A stretch of DNA of 64,000 nt from Ananas comosus. Taxonomy: Eukaryota > Streptophyta > Magnoliopsida > Poales > Bromeliaceae. The stretch is from NCBI RefSeq assembly GCF_001540865.1, contig NC_033627.1, positions 8,537,408-8,601,407 of the forward strand. The letters are read 5' to 3'. Of this stretch, positions 33,179 to 44,100 are shown one piece after another. Below the pieces are notes generated by a model. That model was not told where the DNA came from and searched no databases. It worked only from the letters and a program-made list of their open reading frames with translations. The position numbers and the translations under genes were made by a program. The stretch's first letter is position 1. The number at the start of each line of letters is the position of its first letter.

Positions 33179-33190
33179 ACTCTGATACCA
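33179..33190 (-). promoter_or_regulatory. Primer binding site of element D
   Basis: TGGTATCAGAGT on the minus strand, just inside the right LTR after GTAAAA. Initiator tRNA-Met type. Confidence 0.85.
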
Positions 33191-33197
33191 TTTTACC

Positions 33198-34321
33198 TGT
33201 CACGAGTCGAGACCCGCCTATTTGGTCTGATTCAAGCGCGCCAACAGACCGCCGAACGTACAGAGTTTTTCCTATACGTCCAAGGCGTCGCAACCATACA
33301 ATACAAGATGTTCCAACCAGGAACAGATATAATACATGGATTGCATAAGAAGGATACCAAAAACATAACTGCTAAGCTATTACAAGCATTCAGCTCATTA
33401 CCACGTATGTACGTCATTTTACATTCAACTTCTAAATACAATCCTCATTAGTACAATTTTGTTCTTTCTTTTCCTTTCCACACCCCTATGCTACCAACTG
33501 GGGGTACTGCTATCTCTGGTCACAGTGGTAGGGTGCTATCTACTGAGCTACGCCTTTACCTCGCGTCGCCGCGCCGGTCGCGTGTGGACCTAAAAAACGT
33601 AGGGTGAGAACTATATAAATAGTTTCCAGTGGGTACGGCCACCCAAGGGAAGAGCTCAACCCACCAGGTCCAAAGGAGGCAAATCAACATGTTAGTGCAA
33701 CAGATATCCACATATAATTTATGCAAGTATTAAATACATGCATATGCGTCACAACATGCAACATGCGATTCATGCAAGTAGATCTACTGATTCTACTTTC
33801 TATGCCACCTGACTCGGTCTTGAGTCAATCATCCGCAGAATACCGCGCTCAGTCAGGCTCGAGGTGAAGGACGTCTCCCATGCACCTCAGCATTAAATTC
33901 TCTCAACTATAGGTCATCTCTCGGGTGAGGAAATACCGTCAAACCCTTGACCATAAGTTGCTCAAACTCAACGAGCGAGGAGAACCACACATACCTGTCT
34001 CAACAATCACATACCTGACGAGGAGAACAACACATACCCGTTGAATCACTGCCGAGCGAGGAGAACCACACATACCCGCAGTTATGATTCACTTGTGCTC
34101 ATCCGCAAGTCTCAACTGCTGCCAAGCAAGGAGAACCACACGTACTCGCAGCCTCAAATCCTAGGAATTCCGGAATCCACTTTTCAACTATCGAGGGTTA
34201 CTCATATACCCTACAAAGTCGACCTCTCTAGGTTCGACTTATGCATATCCTAGTAGCCACTCTACCACTATACTCCACAACCTAGGTTTAACCACGCTAG
34301 GTTAGGTTCAACGCCACTACA
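33198..34321 (-). mobile_element. 5' LTR of element D, truncated by E
   Basis: Starts TGTCACGAGTC and resembles D-left and F. It has the hairpin/CCCACTGG block at ~33605-33630 and degenerate tandem units with GAGGAGAACCACACATACC (~33975-34155). It ends abruptly at the E LTR. Confidence 0.8.
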
Positions 34322-36822
34322 TGTCACGCCCCGGGACCCAGCAGAAGTCCGCCTGGCGCGTGCCCAGGCCCACCATATGTCTCGAACATATAAGGCGTCT
34401 AAAACAAAATGATAAATAAACAAGAAGAGAGAAAAACATCTAGCTGTATCAGAGCAAAATGCATCTATGAGCTACAATAAAAGAAATGAACATAAAGCCG
34501 AAAGTCCACTAGATAAAAGCATAAAGTAGTACAACTAAAGCTCCAAAATAAGTACTAGAAAGGTACATAGGTGGTCTCTCTATACATGGTGCAAAATCTC
34601 TCTCTCTCTAATACAATAAAAGAAAGAGTAAACCACCTAAGCTCAAAAATAACTCCCCGCTAACTAGCTACGCGACTCCCTTGCCGCGATCCCATGCCTA
34701 CGCCGGTGCCGAAGGCTCTGAAATAAAACTATATAACAGGGGGCGTGAGAACTAGTGAATAATAGTTCCCAGTGAGCAATTACTGGCTTCAGTGAAATGC
34801 ACCACTAGGCCCAAACTAAAAAGGGGTCAGTAAGCACATATAAACAAAAGCGATATGTACGACAAGTAAATAAGCATGAATATTTGCTACCACATGATAT
34901 CTCTACCTAGCATGATTTAGTATAAGTAAGAAAAGCTATTCTCGTATGAATGTACCCCAGCATCGCTAGTATGATGTCCATAAGTCAAATAGTAAAGATG
35001 TCATTGTTTAGTATTCTAATCCATGTTCACATGGCATGATGAATGCTCAAAATCAAATCTGAAGAGACCCACCCGAAGGCTGTCGGGCCCTGAGACCGAC
35101 CCGTAGGCTGTCTGGCCGGTGCCGAGCCTAATGGTCCCGTGGTAGTCAACATCCCCACTCTAGAAATGAGCCTTTCCCACGGCAATCCACTTCGGCGCCC
35201 AATCCCGCACGGCAAATATGTATCGCGATGGCCATCTCCGAAGTGCCGGCTTGTAGGGAGCGACCCTCACAAGCATGTGCGAATGAGCACAATGGCAAGT
35301 AACAAAAGATCCGTCTCAAGTACCAAGTCCTCATGTCTAACAACATGGAATACGTCACAACTCTCTCATAGGCCTATCTCTATGTCATCATGTCTAAAAC
35401 ACGGAAAGTAGTAGATTTCCATAGCCTATCACTAAGTCTCAATACAATAGTCTCATAGTTTGCTAGTCCAAGTGCACCTTTATGACACTTTCATTTACTA
35501 AGTCCAAGCTTAAACCAAATATTCATAAATATATAATTGAGCCATTTTAAACATATGAGGGATGTTTCCAAATGGCTAGTGCGAACACTACTCAAACACA
35601 TGTAACAATACCTAGAATGCTCTGCTATATAGAGTGAAAATTATCTTACACATAACACATGCACTTTAAGTGTTCTAAAATTCACATAAATTTTATTTAG
35701 CATAGATTTGCATTTAAAATGACGTTACGACGAGTATAGAAAGCATGGGGGCCATTTCGCCCCATTTTCATGAAGCCAAACCCACCAAAAATCGAAACTC
35801 TTCGTTTCGCCGAATGGAGGTGTCCACTAGTCTCCTAGCACCCTAAAGATGTAGGAACAAGAGTTACACAATCGAAACGAACATCGAAAAGCTCAATCTT
35901 TAACCATCTAAGCATAGAGGGCATAACTCACCTCTTGTAATGAAATCCCTTCTCAAGCTTCCAAAGAGAGCAAGAACCTTTCCAAACCAACCTAGAGGAA
36001 AGTTCTAAACCCATCAATCAGGTCCCAAAGCCCTCAAATCGAAAAACCCCAAAATAAATCCTAAATTCTAAAATCTAGGGTTTCATCTAGCAAAATCTAG
36101 AAAAACTTATATTTAATGGGGAATACAAGTTACCAACCTCAAGAGAAGCTCCAAACCAAGCTCAAAATCAAGTAAGGTTGAAGTTTGATCCTCCACAAAG
36201 CTTCAACCACGAGCCCCAAGCCACCAATGTCGAGATGAAAGGAAGGGGATGATGCTCCAAAGCCTCCAAGTAAGCTCCTCTCCTTCTCCTTCTTCTTCCT
36301 CTTCTTCTCCTTCTCTTTCTCTCTCTAAGGTGCAAGGGAGAGTGTGAAATGAAGGAGGGAGAGAGGTGAAATGGCCATATAGGCCATCTATTGTAACAAA
36401 ATCTAGAAAAGCCCCTCAACTTTGCAACTATTGCACTGCCCAAACTGGGCAATTTTTGCCCAGAGGGACCGATCTCTCCCTGCCTGGGACCGGTCTCTCG
36501 GTTCGTCCAGCAAAACCAACGTTCGGGAACCGGTCTCTCCCCGCATGGGATCGGTCTCTCCTCGCGAAAACGTACTCGGGGACCGGTCTTACCCGCCAGG
36601 GACCGGTTGCCTCAAGTCCTGCCGCAGCACTGTTCTGAGGGGAGCGATCTCTCCTATCAGGGACCGGTCCCCGAGAGTGAAAACTCTCAGGACTTGCCAA
36701 AACTCCAGAGATCGAACTTTTAGGTCGGAATACCATCTACGACCTTCCACCAAGTGTGAAAAAGTTCAGAGTCCACATCAAACACTCGAACCTCGCAATT
36801 TGCACAGGTCTAGTGTGTTACA
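34322..36822 (-). mobile_element. 3' (left) LTR of chromovirus E
   Basis: 2501 bp, TGTCACGCCCCGGGACC to GTGTGTTACA. It has the hairpin block (34749-34768), a purine-rich leader and a CCGG array (36464-36676). A TATA-like TATATGG on the minus strand lies at ~36373-36382. The next bases give a PPT on the minus strand (AGGAAGGGTGAA). Confidence 0.85.
36464..36676 (-). promoter_or_regulatory. Paired CCGG array, E left LTR
   Basis: Eight sites in four pairs: 36468/36489, 36529/36550, 36582/36602, 36643/36663, spaced 21, 21, 20 and 20 bp. This is the same spacing series as the E right LTR. Core CCAACGTTCGGGAACCGG at 36516-36533. Confidence 0.65.
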
Positions 36823-36877
36823 TTCACCCTTCCTAAAAAGGAGTTTTGTCCGCGAAACTCAAAAGCAAACACATACC

Positions 36878-39506
36878 TCAAGACTCCATCTGAAGAAGAT
36901 GGGAATAGCACTCTCGCAGCGCGCTCTCAAACTCCCACGTGGCCTCCCGCTCCCTATCATTGCTCCAAAGAACCTTCACATACGGAATATCCCGATTCCG
37001 CAGTTTCTTCACGTCGCGAGCCAAGATTTTCACGGGTTGCTCCTCGAAGCTCAAGTCGTCCCGCAACTCCAAAGGTGTAGCATCCAACACATGAGTCGAG
37101 TCGAAGACATACTTTCGAAGGACCGATACATGAAAGACGTTGTGCACTCCCGATAGGTTTGGTGGTAGAGCAAGTCGATACGCTATCGGACCCCACACAT
37201 TCCAAAATTTTATACGGTCCAATGAAACGAGGGCTCAACTTACCCCGAATCCCGAATCTCTTGATCCCTCTAGTCGGCGAGACCGTCAAGAAAATATGGT
37301 CTCCAACTTGGAACTCCAAGTCTCGCTGCCGTCGATCGGCGTAACTTCTCTGTCTACTCTGTGCCGTCAAAAGTCGCTCCCGAGCTATTCGAATCTTGTC
37401 CTCAGCCTCCTGGAGCACATCAGGGCCTAAAGCCAATCTCTCGCCTACTTCACTCCAATGAAGTAGCGATCTACACTTCCATCCATAAAGTGCTTCAAAC
37501 GGCGCCATCTTGATGCTTGCTTGATAACTATTGTTATAAGCAAATTCCACCATCGGTAGATGCTGCGACCATCCTCCTTGGAAGTCTATTACACATGCTC
37601 AGAGCATATCCTCCAAAGTCTAAATGGTGCGTTCCGACTGCCCATCACTCTGAGGGTGGAAAACAGTGCTGAAGTCCAGTCGGGTGCCTAGGGCGTCCTG
37701 CAGACTCCTCCAAAAGTGAGACACAAACCGAGTATCTCGATCCGATACTATCGATGTAGGCACTCCATGAAGTCGCACAATCTCATCAAGGTACACTTAT
37801 GCGAGCTTTTCTCCAGCCTAAGTGGTATGAATAGGTATGAAGTGCGCCGACTTCGTCAATCTGTCTACGATCACCCATATAGCATCATGCCTGGCCTGAG
37901 AACGGGGCAATCCTGTCACAAAATTCATGGTGATCTTCTCCCACTTCCACACGGGAATCGGTAAACTCTGAAGTTTTTCCGCGGGTAATCGGTGCTCAGT
38001 CTTTACTTGTTGGCAAGTTAGACAACGAGCTACAAACTCGCCAACGTCCTTTTTCATCCCGGGCCACCAATAGAACAACTTTAAATCCTTGTACATCTTG
38101 GTGCCTCCCGGATGTATAGCATAAGGCGCTCAGTGCGCTTCTTGAAGAATATCCTCTTTAATTTCCGAATCCGCCGGTACACAAATCCGTCCACGAAAAC
38201 GTATCAATCCTTGGTCATCCACAAGAAAATCGCTGGTGCAACCATCAATCATTCTATCTCGAATCTTTTGCAACTCCACATCGGAAGCTTGCTTCTCTTT
38301 AGTTCTATCCCAGAGTGTAGGTTGCACCACCAAAGTCATCAACCTCAAAGGCGTGTCTGGAGTCACCACCTCCAACTCCAACCGCTTCATCTGCTTGATC
38401 AACTGCGGTTGAGTAACAACATGCATTGCTAAGTTTTTCGTTGATTTCCTACTTAGCGCATCCGCCACCACGTTAGCCTTGCCCTGGTGGTAAAGAATCG
38501 TCAGATCATAATCCTTAAGCAGCTCCAGCCATCTGCGCTGCCTCAAGTTCAACTCCTTCTGAGTGAACAGGTACTTCAAGCTCTTGTGATCCGTGTATAC
38601 TTCACACCGCTCGCCATAAAGGTAGTGGCGCCATAACTTTAATGCGAAGACTACGGCCGCAAACTCTAAATCATGCGTGGGGTAGTTCTTTTCATAATCC
38701 TTCAATTGGCGAGAAGCATACGCGATCACCTTGCCATTCTGCATCAAAATGCAACCCAATCCATTAAAAGATGCATCACTATAAATCACATACCCTGCTC
38801 CAGCCATCGGCACGGTTAGGATCGGGGCGGTCGTCAATCGGTGCTTCAACTCTTGGAAGCTTCTCTTGCACGCATCATTCCAGATGAACTTGACACCTTT
38901 ATGCGTGAGCCTCGTAAGGGGAGTAGATAGCTTAGCAAACCCCTCGACAAATCTCTAGTAATAACCAGCCAATCCAAGAAAACTCCGAATCTCCGTGACG
39001 CTCGTCGGTCTCGGCCAATCCTTGATAGCCTCAATTTTCTTAAGATCCACGGCTATACCCGATCCCGATATTCAATGTCCAAGAAAGACTACCTCTCGAA
39101 GCCAAAATTCACACTTTTTCAGCTTAGCATAGAGCTCCTTTTCCCGAAGTACTTGAAGTACAAGCCTCAAATGCTCCTCATGATCTGCATCATTTCGGGA
39201 ATAAACAAAAATGTCGTCGATGAACACCACGACGAACCTGTCTAGATAAGGCTTAAAAATACAGTTCATCAGATCCATAAAGGCTGCCGGGGCATTAGTA
39301 AGCCCGAACGGCATAACTGTGAACTCATAATGTCCATACCTCGTTCTAAAAGTCATCTTCAATACATCCTTGGGTTTGATCTTTAACTGGTGGTATCCCG
39401 ACTGCAAGTCTATCTTGGAATACACACACGATCCTTGAAGCTGATCAAACAAGTCGTCGATCCTCGGCGACGGATACTTATTCTTGATCGTGATTTTATT
39501 AAGTTC
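36878..39506 (-). pseudogene. pol of chromovirus E: RT, RNase H, integrase, chromodomain-like end
   Basis: Starts inside RT at the gap. RT boxes: [22 protein letters not shown] and the catalytic FIDD (39213-39224). RNase H follows ([44 protein letters not shown]; 38130-38849). Integrase has HPGGTKMY...CLTCQ, then FVTGLPRS, SDRDTRF and [10 protein letters not shown] with the catalytic Glu. The C-terminus (VKVLWSNDREREATWE) resembles the chromodomain region that steers insertion. At least seven stops and a frameshift near 37220. Confidence 0.9.
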
Positions 39507-39606
39507 NNNNNNNNNNNNNNNNNNNNNNNNNNNNNNNNNNNNNNNNNNNNNNNNNNNNNNNNNNNNNNNNNNNNNNNNNNNNNNNNNNNNNNNNNNNNNN
39601 NNNNNN
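39507..39606. other. Assembly gap (100 N, size unknown)
   Basis: Exactly 100 N, the usual placeholder for an unknown length. The end of gag, protease and the RT start are missing, so more than 1 kb of element E is probably not shown. Confidence 0.98.
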
Positions 39607-40041
39607 CCTGAACTCGCTGAGGCGCTCCATAAGCCGATCTTGCTCGGCTTCCTCGGCCATCACGGGGAAAGCTGCCCTCGTCACTGGTCTCTGAACAGGT
39701 AGTGCTGCAGCCATCTCCTCCCGAGGTGCGGTCGCCGGTGCCCTCGGTGCGACGTCCACCACGGGTGCTGGCGGTGTGGGACCCTGGGTTTCCCTCGAAG
39801 CTGCCGCCTGCTGAAGTAGGAGGTCCTCGAGATGCTTCATCCGCGCCTCCTGCCGTTGAGCCACCTCGGCCTGTCGCTGCGCCGCTGCCGTCTGCTGCGC
39901 CAACAAATCAGTGAGGACCGCAAGCTGGGCCCTCAAGTCACGGACCTCACTAGATCCGGAAGTAGCAGAGGTCTCGACCTCCTCGGGGTGTGCCGCATCA
40001 TCCGCCCCGGCAGATTGGGAGCGTGTAATCGGCATCGTCAA
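39607..40041 (-). pseudogene. N-terminal gag of chromovirus E
   Basis: Minus-strand frame from an ATG at ~40041 (a second Met two codons on), 145 residues, open up to the gap. It has a Ser/Thr-rich start and then a Gln/Ala/Arg-rich helix (LAQQTAAAQRQAEVAQRQ) likely to form a coiled coil, as in chromovirus gag leaders. The capsid core is lost in the gap. No stop seen, so this copy may be younger than the pol to its left. Confidence 0.75.
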
Positions 40042-40373
40042 TATAGAACATAAAAGTGCAAGTTAGTAACCCGCACTATCGAGTCCCCGCTCAAATAACA
40101 AAACCCCAAATCACGCGAAAGTAAGGAAGTGTCCTTCACTACTAACTCCCGATATTACGTTGTCGGCCGCCAACGTAACCCTCCGCGAAGTTAGAAGCCA
40201 TACACTCCGATCAAACTCTAACTTTTTAGAGTTGTCATGAACCCAATCATAATACTTTCGCTCACAAGTCAATTAGATCTCGTCTCTCACGAGCCTAATT
40301 CCTATAGTCCAACCGGCCTAAGGTTCGCTAGGTCTACTAAGACTCAACCCTAGGCTCTGATACCAAATTAATC
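40042..40373 (-). promoter_or_regulatory. Leader and PBS of chromovirus E
   Basis: About 330 bases of untranslated leader. TGGTATCAGAGCC on the minus strand (40353-40365) lies eight bases inside the LTR, the initiator tRNA-Met PBS. Confidence 0.88.
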
Positions 40374-43046
40374 TGTCACGCCCCGGGACCGGCGGAGGCC
40401 CTCCCGGTAGCGTGCCCAGACCCGCCATATGTCTACACATATAAGGCGTCTACACTAAAAGCGGAAGTAAAAGCAAGTAAAAGAAGTGAAATAACTAGCA
40501 ACTAATGATATCAGAGCAAGAATAGTTCTATCATCCACACCAAGGTAATGAAACAAGGCTAAGATCCAAATATAACCATAAGTAGTACAAATCTAACTCC
40601 CAAAAAGGAATACAAAGATCCAAAAGGAGGTGGTCTCTATACATAAACGGGTACAACGCTCAACCTCTCACAAAATAAAACCACGAGAGGTAGACCACCT
40701 ATCGAATCGTCCTCGAAGGAAGCTAGCTCGAAGCGACTCCCTTCCCGCGGTCCCTAGCCTCTCCCGGCGTGGAAGGCTCTGAAAGAGAACACAAAACAGA
40801 GGGCGTGAGAACTATAATTTATAGTTCCCAGTGGGCAATTACTGACCTCAGCTCATCGCACCACTAGGCCCCAAAAGAAAAGGGTAAGTACTAAGCAATA
40901 ATAAGAGTAATAGTAACAGCAGTACGAAAGCATAAGTGAAGTGATAAACCACTATATCACAAGTAAACCTGATGTCATGGTGATGTACATCTACGCTATC
41001 ATAAGATATTACGTCTCAACATGATAAACAAGTAATCCTCACAATGCAATATGTTCATGCATAAAGAGTAAGCTTTAACCAAGCAACCGAGTATACTACA
41101 ATGCAACAATGAAACCGGCAAGTATGCTACATGTACCAATGCTATATCATGAACATGTCAAAGTAATCCAACTACTAAACCTATCTAGTAGTAATTATTC
41201 ATTCCCAAAACTGTGTCGATTTCCATTTCCAATTAAGGACCTACTCAAGGTAGTCCAGCTTGTGCCGCCTAAGTGCCTGTGGTAGCCCGACATTCCTACT
41301 CTTGGAATGTGTCTGTCCCACTCGACCCCGTAGGCTTCTCAATACCGCACGAGCGATCAACAGTCGCGTAGGCTAACTCCGGAGTGCCGGCTTGCAGGGA
41401 GCGACCCTCACAAGCATGTGCGAATGAGCACAAATGGCAAGCAAGCGTAGTCCAAGTCTCAATTGTCCAATCCTCATGTCTCTAACATGGCATCATAACT
41501 AGCATCCCGAAGATCTAGTCTAAGTCACAATGTGAGGTCCCAACACACACTTGCTTAGTGCCTCTTTATGACACTTAAAAGCATCACACGTGATCAAGTC
41601 ATTCTTGTTCTATGTTCATTTTAAACATTATACTTAATGACTATATTACCCGGCCAATGCCTCTTTATGAACATTGGCTCAATTCTAAGTAGGTCCAAGT
41701 TCTCTAAGCATTCTAAGCTTCTAAAAATCCTAAGTGTCGCCAATTGCATGTGTGTTAAATGCAAGGGAGGCAAGATCGTTTACATAATAGGGATCATGGT
41801 TCCCAATCATAACTAGAATGCTAAGTCTCACATGCATGCACTCTTACCACAATAGCGGCCTGCTAAAATTTCACTATTCATTATAGTGACTGTTAGCATT
41901 CTAAAATTAGTAAATAAATTAACATGGAAATGCTCGAATTTTCTAATTTTTACGAAACATATTTGCCAAATATGTAGCATGTTCTCATATCATAGGCTAG
42001 GCAAACCCACGGAACCGTCGCGTGCTCTTCGATTCGCCGAACGGCAGTTGCACGATCTCCAATACCTAAAAGGTATTGAGCGAAAGTATACACGTGTATT
42101 ACGATGCATCTTATAATATCAAACATTAACCTAGAAGCACAAAGGGCCAAAACTCACCCAAGAGTAAAAATCCTCTCCTAAGCCCCAAAGGGGAGCTAGA
42201 ATCCTTCCAATCCAAGGCCGAGGAAGGTTCTAAACCACTAATTTGGTCAAAAGCCCTAGATCAAAAATGCCCAAAAATAAGCCCAAGGTATAATTAGGGT
42301 TTCATCCAAAAACTGTTAGCAAAACAAGATCTAGAGGAGGGAAATGAGCAACCAACCTCCTTAGAAGCTCCAATCCTAGCTCCAAGGGTGAAGATCTCCT
42401 CCTATGCAAGCTCCAAGACCAAGCCTTCAAGCACCAAGGGAGATGAGAGGGTGAGGAAGATGCTCCAAGCCCACTAGTAGCTCCAAACTCCTTCTCCTTC
42501 CCTCCCTCCTCTCCTTCTCTTTCTTCTTCTTCTTCTATATCAAGGGTGTAGAGAGGGTTGAGAGAAGAGAAATGGGGAGAAGAGAGAGTGGAGGGGTCAT
42601 ATAGACCCTCTATTGTAACAAAATCCCAAGTGGCCCCTCAAAAATCCAATATTGGATCAGCCCGGTCTGGGCAGTTTTCGCCCAGAGGGACCGGTCTCTC
42701 CCCAGCAGGGACCGGTCTCTCGCTGCGAACCCGAAAACCCAACGTTCGGGAACCGGTCTCTCCCTGCGTGGGACCGGTCTCTCTCTGCGAAGGCGCGCTC
42801 GGGGACCGGTCTCGCCCGCCAGGGACCGGTTGCCTCAGGGCTACCGCCACACTGTTCACTGGGGGACCGGTCTCTCCTTCCAGGGACCGGTCCCCGAGAG
42901 TAAAAACTCTTAGGACTTGTCCAGAATTCTAGTTTTCGAACTTTTTAGGTCGAAAAATATTCTACGACCCTCCACCAAGTGTGGAAAAGCTCGAAACACA
43001 TCCAAACACTCGAACCTCGCAATTTGCAAAGGTCCAGTGTGTTACA
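40374..43046 (-). mobile_element. 5' (right) LTR of chromovirus E
   Basis: 2673 bp, TGTCACGCCCCGGGACC to GTGTGTTACA. Same layout as the left LTR but with many differences. The hairpin GAACTATA/TATAGTTC lies at 40809-40827, a purine-rich leader at ~42480-42570, a TATA-like TCTATATGACC (minus) at ~42595-42606 and the CCGG array at 42687-42898. Confidence 0.87.
42687..42898 (-). promoter_or_regulatory. Paired CCGG array, E right LTR (clearest example)
   Basis: Eight ACCGGT sites in four pairs: 42690/42711, 42752/42773, 42805/42825, 42866/42886, spaced 21, 21, 20 and 20 bp. The pairs begin 53-62 bp apart. The array stops ~80 bp before the TATA-like box. Core CCAACGTTCGGGAACCGG at 42739-42756. 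Confidence 0.7.
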
Positions 43047-43583
43047 CAGTCTCAGATGATGTACTAGGTATTTCAGATAAGATGTTTTGAGGCTCAAGTG
43101 ACTCATTTGATGCAACATTTTTAGAAGATACAATGGGATTATCAAATGCTGAAACATCATCATTCACAGGCAATACAAATGGAGAATCATTATCATTATC
43201 ATTCATGAAAGAATTAGAAGAACCATTCACAGAAGAACTTACAGAAAAGGCTTGACTACTTTTATATTGATAGATTCTATCACCGTCTTAGTTCGTAAAT
43301 TGTACGCACGATAAGCACGACTTGTAGTAGAATAACCAAGAAAGATCCCTTCGTCACTTTGGGAGTCAAATTTTTCAAAATTTTCACAATCCCGAAGGAT
43401 AAAACACTTACTCCCGAAGACACGAAAGTATTTAATATTAGGTTTCCTACCAAGCCAAAGTTCATACGGAGTATTCAAAGTACCCGGACGCACATAAATT
43501 CGATTGATAACATAGACGGCCGTGTTAACCGCTTCGGCCCAAAAATAAAGCAATTTTCTTACTATGAAGCATAACACGTGCCA
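43047..43583 (-). pseudogene. Copia G pol, integrase C-terminal part
   Basis: Minus-strand MARVMLHSKK, then (after a frameshift) YFWAEAVNTAVYVINR, GTLNTPYELWLGRKPN and EGIFLGYSTTSRAYR, the end of a SIRE-type copia integrase. Then the Ser/Asn-rich linker toward RT (SSSVNGSSNSF, EPQNILSEIPS). RT and RNase H are absent because element E begins at 43046. Confidence 0.85.
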
Positions 43584-44040
43584 TGTCACGCCCCGCGACC
43601 ACCCGCCTATTTGGCCGGGTCGCGGCGCCGCAACAGATCGCCGAAAGGACAGGGTTTCCCCTGTACTGCGGACAGAGTCTCCCCTGTACGTTCAAGGCAT
43701 AGCAATCAATACAATGTACGAAGTTCCAACCAGGAACACATTTCAATCAAGATTGCATAATGGAAGGTATCAAACAACATAACACATCTTATGTTATTAC
43801 ATGCATTCACATTCATACATTTTACATCCCAAATACTTAATACATTCTTTTTAGCTTCCAAATACAATCTAGCTGTAACAATATTATTACAACTTGATTC
43901 TTTTCATTCTTTACATCCCTAAGTAAGGCCGACTCAGGGTACCGCTATCTCTGGTCTCGGTGGTAGGGCGCTAACTATGGAGCTACGCCCTCGCCTCGCG
44001 CTGCCGCGCCGCTCACGTGCGAACCTGTAACACCCCAAAA

Positions 44041-44100
44041 CCATGTGGGGTGAGAACCAACTCCATGGTTCCCAGTGGGTACGGCCACCCAAGGGAAAAG
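44041..44100 (-). promoter_or_regulatory. Stem-loop plus CCCACTGGG block in F
   Basis: GAACCA (44054-44059) pairs with TGGTTC (44066-44071), directly next to CCCAGTGGG (44071-44079). The same layout with different stem letters occurs in D, E-left, E-right and the LARD LTR. Confidence 0.6.

Larger units (their letters stand above)
28420..34321 (-). mobile_element. Gag-only Ty3/gypsy element D (TR-GAG-like)
   Basis: Left (3') LTR 28420-29694, internal 29695-33197, right (5') LTR from 33198, cut at 34321 by element E. PBS on the minus strand, TGGTATCAGAGT, at 33179-33190. A purine-rich tract (GTGGTGGAGAA) borders the left LTR. Only a gag relic is coded (31720-32845); about 2 kb where pol should be holds no pol motif. 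The left LTR sits in the MULE (flank CCATC); the right flank is lost. Confidence 0.78.
34322..43046 (-). mobile_element. Chromovirus E (probably two copies joined)
   Basis: Minus-strand layout: right (5') LTR 40374-43046, PBS, gag start, 100-N gap, pol, PPT, left (3') LTR 34322-36822. Long LTRs, a tRNA-Met PBS and a chromodomain-like C-terminus suggest a Tekay/Del-type chromovirus. The flanks do not agree: CTACA on the left inside element D, CAGTC on the right inside copia G. The LTRs are also markedly diverged. With the N gap in the middle this suggests a false join of two separate E copies. Confidence 0.8.

Noticed and set aside
33970..34160. CRISPR-like spaced repeats
   Set aside because: Units are degenerate, unevenly spaced, in an LTR of a plant element; no cas genes.
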